Origin: Heterotrichella gracilis
Taxonomy: Eukaryota; Sar; Xanthophyceae; Tribonematales; Xanthonemataceae
Direction: 5' to 3'
NCBI GenBank assembly: GCA_032358255.1
Contig: JAULBX010005998.1
Location: 1-64,000 of the forward strand
Length of the DNA: 64,000 nt
This document shows positions 46,735 to 57,500 of this stretch, in pieces. Made by a program: the position numbers and the translations under genes. The notes under the pieces are model-generated. The model had not been told where the DNA came from. It worked only from the letters and a program-made list of their open reading frames with translations, and made no database searches. Numbering within the stretch: position 1 is the stretch's first letter; every line of letters starts with the position of its first letter.

Positions 46735-49700
46735 ATGACGACGTCGTCACGAAAACTGTTGGCGGTAGTCCTGCTATGTTGCGTAGGTAAATGATTGCTT
46801 ACATATTTATTGGTACAATTAGTAGTAAGAACCACATCCAGTGTACTCAAAGAGTTGCAGAGGCCCACACAGCCATTCTCCGCAGTGGCATATGCATGCA
46901 TGCATGCGGGTCAACAGAATAACCCATGAACACGCTGTTGCGGCTGCTGTGGTAACTGATCCAGAGTCCAAGGCGTCATTTACGGTGAAGTCTTGCCAGT
47001 GGAGGGGTGGAACTCCTGCTGTAAGGACTGCAGCACGCCCTAAAACACCCAGCCCATGGCCAGGCCTCTACAATACATAATGGAGTGCATTAATGTTCTA
47101 CCCAACCGATTAGACCGATGCACACAGCTTTATTCACCATGCTGCCACGTAACTATTTTCCTCTTTGCTTTGTTATGTGGCTGCAGCCTTGTCCTGCACC
47201 AGAGGGCAACTTGCCGCACGCACCAATGACCTGGCCACTCAAGACCACAACCAGTACCGCCGCCTCATGCAGCAAGCACACAGCCAGCCAGCCCACCACA
47301 ATGCCACACTACTTGTCCACCACCCACAAGACGATGCTACAGAGAACTACACTTTCAATGTGGCAGCACGTGGCCTGGTAGCACTTCCTAGTAGCAAACA
47401 TAACGCATGTGAATCCACAGGTCAGTGCACTGACAGTGGCCACCCAATTCCCAGTCCTCTCTGAGAGAGGGATGACCACCGAACGTTGCCCATTTATCCT
47501 TACCATAAAGCACCTTTCAAGTCTATTCCATGTTCTATTACATGGCATGTGGCGTGTGGGAAAAAATCAAAAAATCACCCTACACGCTTGTGCTAAATGC
47601 ATATGCCGATTGCCACTGCGTAACCACTATAGGGATTGTGGCGTTAAGGGTTCATGCTTCATTGAGTGCCGCAGCCAACACGATGCACATGGCATGACAA
47701 ATGTCATTCTACCCATAGCCTGGCGGTTGAGCCTGATCATTTCTGCAATGCTATACATTTTTGTGGGCTGCCGCTGGTGCAGGTCCATCTGGCGAGTGCG
47801 TAAAATGTGCTCCAAGCTACCAGCTGGCAAAAGAGTTCAACCTGACCAAAAGAGGCACCTTTTACAGCCCAGAGTCCAAGGGCTATCCAGGGCCATGTCT
47901 AAAGGAGGTGCGCTATCCAATGCACAAAGTTTAGTTGCCTTGTCAGCATGCTCATGGGTCCACATTACCCATGTCATGTGTTCAAAATCAGGTCTTGCTG
48001 TGGAGATTACGATCTCGTTCCTTTTACCAAGTGTACATATAGCAATTGTGAATGCATTGACAATGTGTGTGACGCATGGATGCGCATTAACGTTTTGGCC
48101 ATAGTTAGGCATTATGCTCGATAGCTTCATTGCACTTGATACGTATGCAACACATACATATACACATGTTGACATGTACACATGCAACACATCACTAGTA
48201 TTAATTCCCGCCTTTGTGTAGGTCCCATGTGACCCGCTGAACACCACTTTCATCGGCTGTTCTCTGTGCCTGGAGGGTGCGGGGGGTGCCAGGGTGTGTG
48301 CCAGGTGTGGAGGGGGTTACCTCCCTCCCCAGATTGACTCGCACACCCAGGAGTTCAATTTCACCTGCATTGCCCCCGGTAGCTGCTATGCCAGGGTGAA
48401 CCGGGATGCTGGGATTGCCTCAGGAGACAGCAGCTTCATCCCAGCACGCTGCGTACGCTGTGCAGATAATAATGCTGGGATGTGTGTGGAGTGTGCGGCC
48501 AATGCCACGCTGACATTTGGCGCACTGAGAGGCTCTGTGCAATGCATTTCCACAGATCCAAAGGATTTATTTACTTGCTATACTGACGCCATTCCGGTGG
48601 GATTTTGGAATGAAGATAGTTCTTCTAGGACACCCAATGTTGATTGCATGGATTGCACCTTGTCCACGCTCTACTGCAGTGGTATTGATGTGAACATTGC
48701 AAGCAAGGCATTCCTTAACACCACCCGTCTGGCACTCAAACGCAACACCAGCGCAATCCCCGCTTGTCAGCCATTCCTGGGATGCGTGGACTGTCCAAGG
48801 GGAAGGGTATTGACAACCTATGAGGCTGTATCCGACTGGGTAACTGATGATTGGGGCGGGTATCCTCCGTGGTCTTCCCAGGGCAGCTGTGCAGTGGTGT
48901 GTGATGATCTTCTTTGTGCAAAGGGGGATTGTCACGATGCACACCTGCCAAGTGAGTGCCTTACCCTCCAGCCATTTTGGAAATGCACGGTGGGATTGGG
49001 AGTGTTCTATGTGTATATGTAATGCCCTGAGCAGTTTTGTTTAATACATATTTTTAATGAATATTACATCACTTCAGCATGCTGCAATCATCATGCATGG
49101 CAATTGCAGATGTCAGGGCATATCCAGCACATGGGATGTACTTATGTCATTTCAACTCCACTTGAGCAGTACCTCAAGTATGACACGGCATTCACGTTGG
49201 CTCATGGCACAATTGCAGTGTGGTCTTGTGGTCCCAAAATTGGTCAAAGATGGTCTTGCGGTCAGGATCCATACTAGGTAAACATGAATATTTGCAAGAC
49301 AGCTTTCATAACTCGACACATTCATGCCAGTTGTGACATGGATCCCATGCATTCTTCTGTCGTTGCAGGTTTTGCAATGTTTGGCGGCGCAACATCAATT
49401 GCTAACTCAACAGGCTTCCCTGGAGGTTGTAAAGCCTGCCCACCCTTCCACATCGGCCCTGCACAGTTTTCTCCCAATGGCCCCATGCGCTGCCATGACT
49501 GCGAGGACCTGAGGTGCGCCCCTGACGGCTGTTCACCCACCACGGGTTGCCAGGAGTGTCCACAGGGGTATGTGCGCGTACCCAGTGAGATCACCCTGGG
49601 CGCTGGCACTGTGTACCGGTGCGTGAGCTGTGAGGATGGCTTCATGTGCCCCTCAGCGGATGGGTGCCAAGGGGTGAGCGAGGCAGTTGGCAGGGAAGGA

Positions 49701-50947
49701 GCGGCATTGCCAACTGGTCTTGGAGACATGCAGGTGAGCTGTCTGATTTACATGTATTCGTAGGCGTACTCAATGGAAGCCCTCGTGTGTTCAGATCTCA
49801 AACATTCAATGCCACTCTGGGTATTAATACTTATATGGTTTTTCTTCTATATTACTAGTGCTATACAAGCTTCCTATGCTGTGTACACTAAACGCCAAAC
49901 CCTTTTGCATGCCATGCCTGCGGGCATTGGCTAATTAGGCATCAAGGCCTAACCTTGACCAGCCGTTCTGGCTGGTGTGGTGCCCTGGTGCGAGCCAGTG
50001 GCCCCCTAACTACGCCTCTGTGCGTTCCCTTTCTTTCTTTCTTACTAGTATACTGGGTAGCTTGTTAGCTATGGCCCCATTGAGCCAAGCCTACTGGCAG
50101 AATACAAGAAATACCCACATGTGCATATTTTCTTCTATTCATTCATGTATTCACATATATACATGAGTCATGGTGAATCCCGCATTTCCTGGTCCCGAGG
50201 GATATATATGTGGCCATGTAGACAGATCAACCCCCTGGCCGCAAATATTTGCCATTAATGCCCGATTTTCATTCACGTGCATGTCTGGTCACGCGCTGCC
50301 CATGATCAACTTGTTTATGACATGGCAGCAAACTTGTCAGCTGACCATCTCAGCCGCTGGCTCCATGTGCTGCGCAGGTTGGGTGCATGAATTGCTCGGC
50401 AAATGGGTGGATAGCACGTCCCCTCATTCCTACCCTGGGCAATACCAAAGTGAAGGGGATAGTGTTCAACAACGACTGGTATGAAGAGGCAGGCACAGCA
50501 CCAGCCCACCTTTTCAATGGTTCCATGTATAACAGCGGCAACATCAACATCACAGGCAATTCGTGGTTTAGCAGTATTTACATTGGGCGATGCATCAGCT
50601 GTGATACACTGCAATGCGCGGAAGGCGCATGTGACATGCCGTCAGAGGAGGAGCTGCGCATCTCAACTAGAGCTGCACATCCCGAGTCGGCTGGGCCACT
50701 GGGAAAGACGTATGGCTGTACTGCCTGTCCCAAGGGTATGGAGCTGACGTATTCGCTTGGGTGGAACCTGCAACCATGCTATATAATTGGAGAGTACGCA
50801 TGCCAATTCACAGGTCAGTGGCCATCATGTTCCACACTGACCAAGCCCAAACCATTGCATGCCATCTATCCTGACCATTGGACTGCATTTAAATGTCCCA
50901 TTGCAGTGTATGTATACAATCAGACTGCAGCTCATATATTCCGTTAA
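46735..50947 (+). CDS. CRP-7, cysteine-rich secreted protein with a hybrid last exon
   Basis: Exons: E0 46735-46786, E1 47187-47420, E2 47783-47907, E3 48222-48951, E4 49369-49733, E5 50378-50947. E0 reads MTTSSRKLLAVVLLCCV and joins ALSCTRG. All frames are open with correct phases. E3 ends CCAA|GTGAGT, with A in place of the usual G before the donor. E5 begins VGCMNCSANGW and keeps CISCDTLQCAEGAC. Near its 3' end it changes into the end of an E1 exon: the bases around 50798-50825 match the E1 donor region of CRP-2, including CACAGGTCAGTGGCCA. If that donor (50813) is used the exon ends in phase 1, but no E2 follows. If not, the frame runs into about 45 non-family codons and stops at 50947. 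A secreted protein is expected either way. Confidence 0.75.
46885..46902. repeat. CATGCATG run in intron 1 of CRP-7
   Basis: ATGCATGCATGCATGCG lies between E0 and E1, as in CRP-2, CRP-3 (23479-23496), CRP-6 (near 39090) and CRP-9. Confidence 0.55.
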
Positions 50948-51994
50948 GATGTACGGATACTGGTTTAGGGGAGGCATATTACGCACAGGGACTTGCACCA
51001 GGTATCCCTTCGAACTATTTGGACTAATAATGGAGACATGGGTGTTAAGCATTCCATTAAGATTAGTATTTTGGAGGCCTGTGCACAGATTCTGCATCAG
51101 TGTGCATTCACCCCCGCATTCACCCTGATCTATCAATGGGGCCATACCTTTAATTTGAATGCATTGCTGTAGGTTGCAAGAAGTTAGCATTCTGACTTTG
51201 ATCAAGGCTGTGGGCTGCATCTTGTATTATACATACCTGTTTGATCTGTGGGGGATTGGTTTTGCTCGCCCCTTTTGAATGAATTTATACTGATTTTTTT
51301 TATACCTAAATGACTGTGTGACGGAACATGAGCATCTTCAGGAGGACTTACATATCCCTTTAGTGACATATTGAAGTTTTCCAGCCCTTAGGAGTCTTGG
51401 CACTTTCCCGTTCAAGGCTCCATTTCGTGGCATAAATCGAAAGGCGAGGGCTGATTCTGCATATGTTTTAAAATTTGGTGCATGAGCTCTGCAAGGCGTT
51501 ACAAATTGCATGGCCTTTACCCTTCCCCAAGTTGGCGCATAGTGCCACCACTTTGCCTTCCACCCTCAATCTCCCGGTTCACTTCACCAATTCTTCACTT
51601 GGAATATTTGATGAATAAAACAAATTCCAGACTCTAGTCACCCAATCCCCCCCACACCCCCAAATCACTGCTTCTTGTTCATGTATAAAACTGTTTCTCC
51701 ATTTATCGTTGTGAAATATGTGGTGTTCACTGGTTTCACAGTTGTGGGGTGCTTGCGTCATGCTTGAGCATGGGGTTTCACGCCATTGGCCAAGGGCACA
51801 CCTTTACTCCCCTCCAGGTTAACTTACCTAGTGTAGTTCAAGACCGTGTTGACCCTTAGTATTGTGTGTGAGGCCCAATCCGCAGCACATAACAACGATT
51901 TGGTTTGCCCATCCGAGCTTGAAGCTCATTCATTTCCAACAGCATTTTGTACGTTATGTCCATAGCGTTGATACATATGGTCCTCCCCTTGCAG
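50948..51994. other. Interval between CRP-7 and CRP-8 with a captured GT intron fragment
   Basis: No E0, E1 or E2 for CRP-8 is found here. Bases 51158-51254 copy intron 6 of GT8-DUF3431 B (44572-44668) with two mismatches. The remainder is AT-rich and unassigned. Confidence 0.6.
51158..51254 (+). repeat. Copied fragment of GT8-DUF3431 B intron 6
   Basis: A 97-bp stretch near-identical to 44572-44668, same orientation. It sits exactly where the missing 5' exons of CRP-8 would be expected, marking an ectopic exchange between a glycosyltransferase gene and the CRP array. Confidence 0.85.
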
Positions 51995-54259
51995 GTCCCC
52001 TGCGACCCTCTCAACACCACTTTCGCCGGCTGTTCTCTTTGTCTGGAGGGATGGGGAGGTGCCAGGGTGTGTGCAGGGTGCGGGGGCGGTTACTTGCCTC
52101 CCGATCATGACCCGTACACCCAGGAGTTCAATTTCACCTGCCTTGCCCCTGGCAGCTGCTATGCTGAGGTGAACCAGGGTGTTGGATCAGATGGCGCCTA
52201 CTTCACGGCAGCACGCTGCGAGCGCTGTGCAGATGATGACGCAGGTAGATGCGTGGAGTGTGCAGCCAATGGCACGCTGGCATTTGGCGCACTTGGATCA
52301 TATGCGGGAGACATTCAATGTGTTTCTATGGAGGATGTTGCTCCCTGCCATGCTGATGCCATCCCTGTAGGAACCTGGAACAACCAAGATGGATACTACT
52401 GGGCACAGGAGATTGCTTGCATGAGTTGCAACTCCTCCACGCTTGGCTGCAGTGACATGGATGTGGATATAGGCAGCAATTTATTCCTCAACACCACCAG
52501 TTTGGCACTCCAAGGCAGCGACAGCATGGTCCCTGCTTGCCAGCCATTCCTAGGATGTGTGGGCTGTCCTGAGGGAAGGGTTTTGACAACATATGGCATT
52601 GCGTCCGGCTGGATTACTGACTGGAGTGAAACCATGTATCCTCCGTGGTCTTCCCAGGGCAGCTGCGCAGTGGTGTGTGTTGATCTGCTGTGTGCTGAAG
52701 GGGAGTGTCATGATGCACAACTGCCAGGTGAGAGGCAAATCCTCTGATTGTTTTGAGAGGGCGCGCTGGGAAAGGGGGTCCCATGCAGCCACAGATGCAA
52801 TGACCTGGGCCAGTGAGTCACATCATGCAGTGTACATGTTGTGCTTGGAAATGCTAGGCTTATCAGCAAGAAGTGTACGCGTGGCAACGTCAACTCCTGT
52901 TACGTGAGCTCATGCAGTGATCAGGTCAGAGTGATCCTCATTGTAATATACGATGTTACTGTGCAAAGTTGACACTGCGTAGCAATGGCATGGTTGTAGC
53001 CAGGTGGGTATGTACATTTATGTGCAACATGGTTGTAGTAATGTTACGTATACTACTGACTTTGCACCATCATCCCTTCAACAGGCAAGTTGTGCCATGA
53101 TGACATGTTCTTTTGTCGCTGCAGGCTTCCCTGGAGGTTGTAAAGCCTGCCCACCCTTCCACAGCGGTCCCGCACAATTTGGCTATGGCCCCATGCGCTG
53201 CCTGGATTGCGAGGACCTGAGGTGCGCCCCAGATGGCTGTGCACCCACCACGGGCTGCCAGCAGTGCCCACAGGGGTTTGTGCGCGTACCCAGCGAGATT
53301 ATACTCGAAACTGGCACTGTGTACCGATGCGTGAAGTGTGAGGATAGCTTCATGTGCCCCTCAGCGGATGGGTGCCGAGGGGTGAGCAAGGCAATTGGCA
53401 TTGAAGGAGCGGCATTGCCAACTGGTCAAGGAGACACGCAGGTGAGCCGCCTGTTATTCATGCAATTGCAAATGTACTCGTAAAATATGACTTTCCATTA
53501 TAAAGGGGAGTTTGGCCAGCTTGACTGACCATTGCTGGATAAAAAGAAAGGAGAAAACAATTGCATTTGCCCACAATTTATCCTGTAGGGTCATGGGTCA
53601 TCAGCGGGGTCACCCCTTATTTCAAAAGTTTTATCTCTACCCACCTAAGCTGGCCCCGAGGCACCGCTGCCCTAGCCACAAATGCCAGGGTCTCATCCAT
53701 CATGGACCATGGTTGCCGTGTCGTAATTACTTATAAGGCACTGCTCATGGGGCACCAGGTTCCAAACTCAGCTGCCCCTATCTATCGCTCACTCTAATAT
53801 TGCTTGGGTGTTGTGCAGGTTGGGTGCATGAACTGCTCTGTGAGTGGGTGGATAGCTCGTTCCCTCATTTCTCCCCTGGGCACCGCCTACATGGGAGGTG
53901 TGATGTACACCAACAGCTGGTATGAAGATGCAGGAACGGCACCAGCCAACGTTTTGGATGGTTCCATGTATGACAGTGGTAACATCCAAATTTCAGGTGG
54001 ATCATGGGTGGGCGGGGTCCATGCCATGCGGTGCGTCAGCTGTGACACGTTGCAATGTGCGGAAGGCGCATGCGACATGCCATCAGAGGAGCAGCTGCGC
54101 ATTTCTGACATGTCTGCAAATTCCGAGGCTGCTGGGCCAAAGACATATGGCTGTAGTGCCTGCCCCAAGGGTATGGAATTGGCATATTCGCTTGGGTGGA
54201 ATCTACGTGCATGTTATGTACCTGGGGAAAACCCAGTGACAGCGGAGTTAGACTACTGA
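51995..54259 (+). pseudogene. CRP-8, 5'-truncated cysteine-rich gene (exons E3-E5)
   Basis: Exons: E3 51995-52727, E4 53125-53441, E5 53819-54259 (TGA). All three are open and phase-correct, with VPCDPLNTTFAGC, CVECAANGTLAF, CNSSTLGCSDMDVDI, ACQPFLGC, GPMRCLDCEDLRC, VGCMNCSVSGW and CVSCDTLQCAEGAC. E4 lacks the variable leader before GFPGGC and has CVKCEDSFMC where most copies have CVSCEDGFMC. E0, E1 and E2 are absent, so there is no signal peptide and no obvious start. It could be read only by splicing from CRP-7. The hybrid CRP-7 donor is phase 1, which fits E4 but not E3, so such a transcript would have to skip E3. Coding exons are unusually clean for a dead fragment, so truncation may be recent. 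Confidence 0.72.
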
Positions 54260-54454
54260 TAATTTTCTCCATGGGCCAGTACATGATAACAAAGATGACA
54301 AAGTGGATTGAGAATAAAATTTTATTGTAGGTCGTGCTATTTTTGCCCTTGGCTCAAACTGATCCAACCCCTGGGATGTGCGATTGCAAATCCAAGTTTT
54401 GCGACTTGATGCTGGCAACATGCAAGCGTAGCCTTATTAGTATGGATAACTTCA

Positions 54455-54620
54455 GCTATCCACCTGGTAGGTTTGGTGAACGAGGGCATTCACAAGGCTT
54501 TGGCGGAGGCAACTGTAACGGTACAATGATTATGCTGGTTACTCGGTTTCTAGCTTACCCTGCTGTAGGGGTTTTGATAGGGTTTTCACGGTAGGCAGTG
54601 CCGGTTCAACCTGCTGAGCA
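54455..54620. repeat. Dispersed repeat shared with 60550-60715
   Basis: About 165 bp align with 60550-60715, including CATTCACAAGGCTTTGGCGG and AGGGTTTTCACGGTA(G/A)GCAG. On the minus strand, sequence next to the second copy (about 60440-60540) loosely resembles the region around CRP exon E0, so both may descend from a CRP 5' end. That origin is uncertain. Confidence 0.55.
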
Positions 54621-54686
54621 ATGCACCAACAACACAAGTGATGAATGCAGCGACCGCAGTTCATTCAAATATCTCAAATAAGCGTA

Positions 54687-54990
54687 CAAGGAGAATGGGT
54701 GTGACAAGAACAATCTGGGGTTGCTGAGGTTTTCTTAGACAATCAATACAACGTGGCAGTTTTCACCACAACAAGGCTTCTCCCTTGGACATCTTATGCA
54801 CAACTGCATAGTTTGCCAGCGCTCACAAGCCACGAGTTCAGCATGGTCTATGGCTGTTATGTATCATGGACCCAAAGTTGTGCGCTCCCTTACTTTCTTT
54901 CCTTTTATATTTCTAGGGGGAAACCTGGATGGGAACTCTGCTTGCAGCATATTTCCAGCTCGAGCCTCATCAATCGGATGATGCTGGCTA
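54687..54990 (+). pseudogene. Relic of the 3' end of a GT8-DUF3431 gene
   Basis: Bases 54687-54765 match the last codons of fusion protein B (AY.E.GCDKNNLGLL, then NTTWQF) but with an in-frame TAG after LLRFS and further drift. Downstream, 54826-54990 matches the 3' UTR of B (GCTCACA.GCCA, CTATGGCTGTTATGTATCAT, TTGCAGCAT.TTTCCAGCTCGA). Only the end of the gene is present. It shows a third, dead copy once lay here or that a 3' fragment was transposed. Confidence 0.75.
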
Positions 54991-55152
54991 ATAAAATATT
55001 CAATTTAATACCAAATTTTGCTGACCTAGTTGAGCCTGCACATCCGGAGACATTCAGTAATTAAACAGTAATTAAAACTTTACCCATTTCCTTGTTGCAT
55101 GCCAGCCTTGGAAGCCTCACCCTTCAAGAAGTTCTGAGCAGCCTCACCAGGG

Positions 55153-55194
55153 GTGTTAATATATAAACCAGGTGCCTGGCGTATATATTAACAC
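55153..55194. repeat. Inverted repeat with nested palindrome
   Basis: Perfect 13-bp arms (GTGTTAATATATA and its complement) flank a nested CCAGGTGCCTGG palindrome. The outer bases also pair imperfectly. Confidence 0.7.
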
Positions 55195-55429
55195 ACCTGA
55201 CATCACCGATCCCATACAAATTTCTTCAAACTAGCCAACTGCAACCCCCCTCACAGTGTCCTCAACGTTCAAGGGCATCCCTGCCCCATATACTGGTGTG
55301 TACCAAAGTGATATACCATGCATGCAGTGCCCGGTGCGAGGGGCTCCCTCTGGGCTGTGGGGCGCAATGCGTGAGCAGACTACATTCTGGATATAGTTTA
55401 TTTATTACAAAATTTTAATTAAAAAGTCA

Positions 55430-55475
55430 GTCAATTGATATCATATAAATGACGATTTATATGATATCAATTGAC
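55430..55475. repeat. Perfect 46-bp hairpin
   Basis: Two exact 21-bp arms (starting GTCAATTGATATCATATAAA) are separated by GACG. The arms are AT-rich. The hairpin may be the core of a small foldback element. Confidence 0.8.
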
Positions 55476-57470
55476 TAACATTTTAACCACCTAGACCATG
55501 TGGGGGGCTTTAAACCTGAAACCCCAAACCATAACCCCACCAGTGGTGGGCGCACCCCGGTCTGTGTGGGTGCATGCATGTGTGGTGGACAACCCGGGTG
55601 GTTATTGCTACAAGTGCAGCCGTGCAGGGGTTAGCAAACTACTGAAGAAAAGAAAAGACAAGAAAACAGACGCCAAAGGCATAAATAAGGCTTCATAGGC
55701 TAGGCGGCATAGCAGCAATCATAGCCACATAGTAAAAGCAATTGACAATCAGGGAACCCGTCACGGGGGGGCAAAATGTGGTGGATGGAGTAGTGGCAGT
55801 GGAGGAAACAGTGTCTGCATGCATGCACACTATTAAAAGTGTCCAAAGCAGCAGTATTGCCTCCCTATGCTAGTTGCACACTAAATTAGATCTTAATGCA
55901 GGCATGCAGATTCCACCCTGGCAGATACGCCACTTTCATGCCCCTGGAGCATGCCCTACAGCCATATGCCAAAGACTTTGACCCAGCCATCTCCCCTTGC
56001 GGTTGGCCATCAGAAACATGCAGCTGTTCCTCAGTAGGCATGTCGCATGCGCCTTCCGCGCACTGCAGCGTGTCGCAGCTGACACACCGCGCAATGTAGA
56101 TACTGCTACCCCACACGTTGCCAATGGACTGATTAAACCTCTCAGAAGAAACAATTCCAATCCTGCCGCTGCTAGTTGACTGACCAACCAAATCCAAAAG
56201 ATAGGCTGCAGATGTGCCTGCCTCTTCATAAAACTCGTTTGTCAACTTTCCATCCAGGCTGGGATTGGATATATCCTCCATGGGTGTCATTAAGTTCATG
56301 GGGAGGATGGGGCGAGCTATCCATCCGTAGGCAGAGCAGTTCATGCATCCTACCTGCACAGTATCCAAGCCATTAAGTATGGCTTAGATATGGCTTAGAT
56401 GCCAATTGCTCAGGGATCCCTAACAATGCATTGGCAACCATGGTAACGATATAACAATATGTGCAATATCCTTCAAAATGACACATGTGCACATACAGAC
56501 AGGTTTGGAGAGGCCGGGCTGTTGCTGGGTTTTAGCTGGGTCCACCCTATTCTTTTTGCAGTGATAAATCCATGCCACACCACATTTCCAAGATAAAGAT
56601 CAAGGGTCTGTTTTATTCATTCAAGTTTCTTTAATTTGCATAAGCAATGAACGGCTCACCTGCATGTCGCCTAGGTTAGCAGGCTCCCTTTCAGACTCTG
56701 TGAGATCCAGACTGGTGTATGCCTCGCTCAACCCTTGACAGCCATCTGCTGAGGGGCACATGAAGCCATCCTCACAGCTCACGCACCGGAACACTGTCTC
56801 AGTGCCGCTGTCTGAGATGTGCTCGCTGGGTACGCGCACATACCCCTGTGGACACCGCTGGCAGCCCGACAAGGGTGAACAACCGTCAGGGGCGCATCTC
56901 AGGTCCTCGCAGTCCAGACAGCGCATGGGGCTTTCAGAGCCATACCACAATTCGTTGCTGAATTGCGAGGGGCCAACATGGAATGGTGGGCAGGCTTTAC
57001 AGCCTCCCGGGAAGTTGGCCGGCGCATCATCATACAGATCCACGCTGCCGCCTGCACCCACAATGGGAACATGTGTCAGTGGCCACCCAACTGTTGAATA
57101 CATGACTGTGCTCAGCTAGCTCAGCCTGCATTGCATGTCACCTGACTTCACAAGTTCTGTCAAAAGTCAGTGTCAGGCATGCTCTTCGCAAAGTTGCTGG
57201 CTTTGCCAAATTGAAAGCAATTTATTTTCATAGGCATCATCAAACTATATATTGAGCTATGATCCTGTTTGACCATTGCATCTACCAACGTACAGTACAA
57301 AACATGGGAAGGGAGCTGGACTTCCAAGGACTTGAGTACAATATCTGATATTTATGGGCACCCGCATTTTGAACCGCTCCATGCACATAGCAAAATGTGC
57401 GCAACACACTTGACCCACATTTGAAGGCATTGCTAATGGGAAGGATGGGGAGCAATGGGTACTCTCATGC

Positions 57471-57500
57471 TAAGTGCAGCTAAGTGCAGCTAAGTGCGGC
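57471..57500. repeat. Three tandem 10-bp units (TAAGTGCAGC)
   Basis: Three direct copies, the last with one change, in the intron just beyond the E3 donor of CRP-9 (minus strand). Confidence 0.8.

Larger units (their letters stand above)
54260..55885. other. Convergent spacer between CRP-8 and CRP-9 with relics and hairpins
   Basis: No intact gene. It holds a repeat shared with 60550-60715 (54455-54620), the DUF3431 relic (54687-54990) and two strong inverted repeats (55153-55194 and 55430-55475). Open frames here are short and have no family signal. Confidence 0.6.

Noticed and set aside
57471-57500. Short direct repeats as a possible CRISPR array
   Set aside because: Units are contiguous 10-mers without spacers, in a eukaryotic intron.
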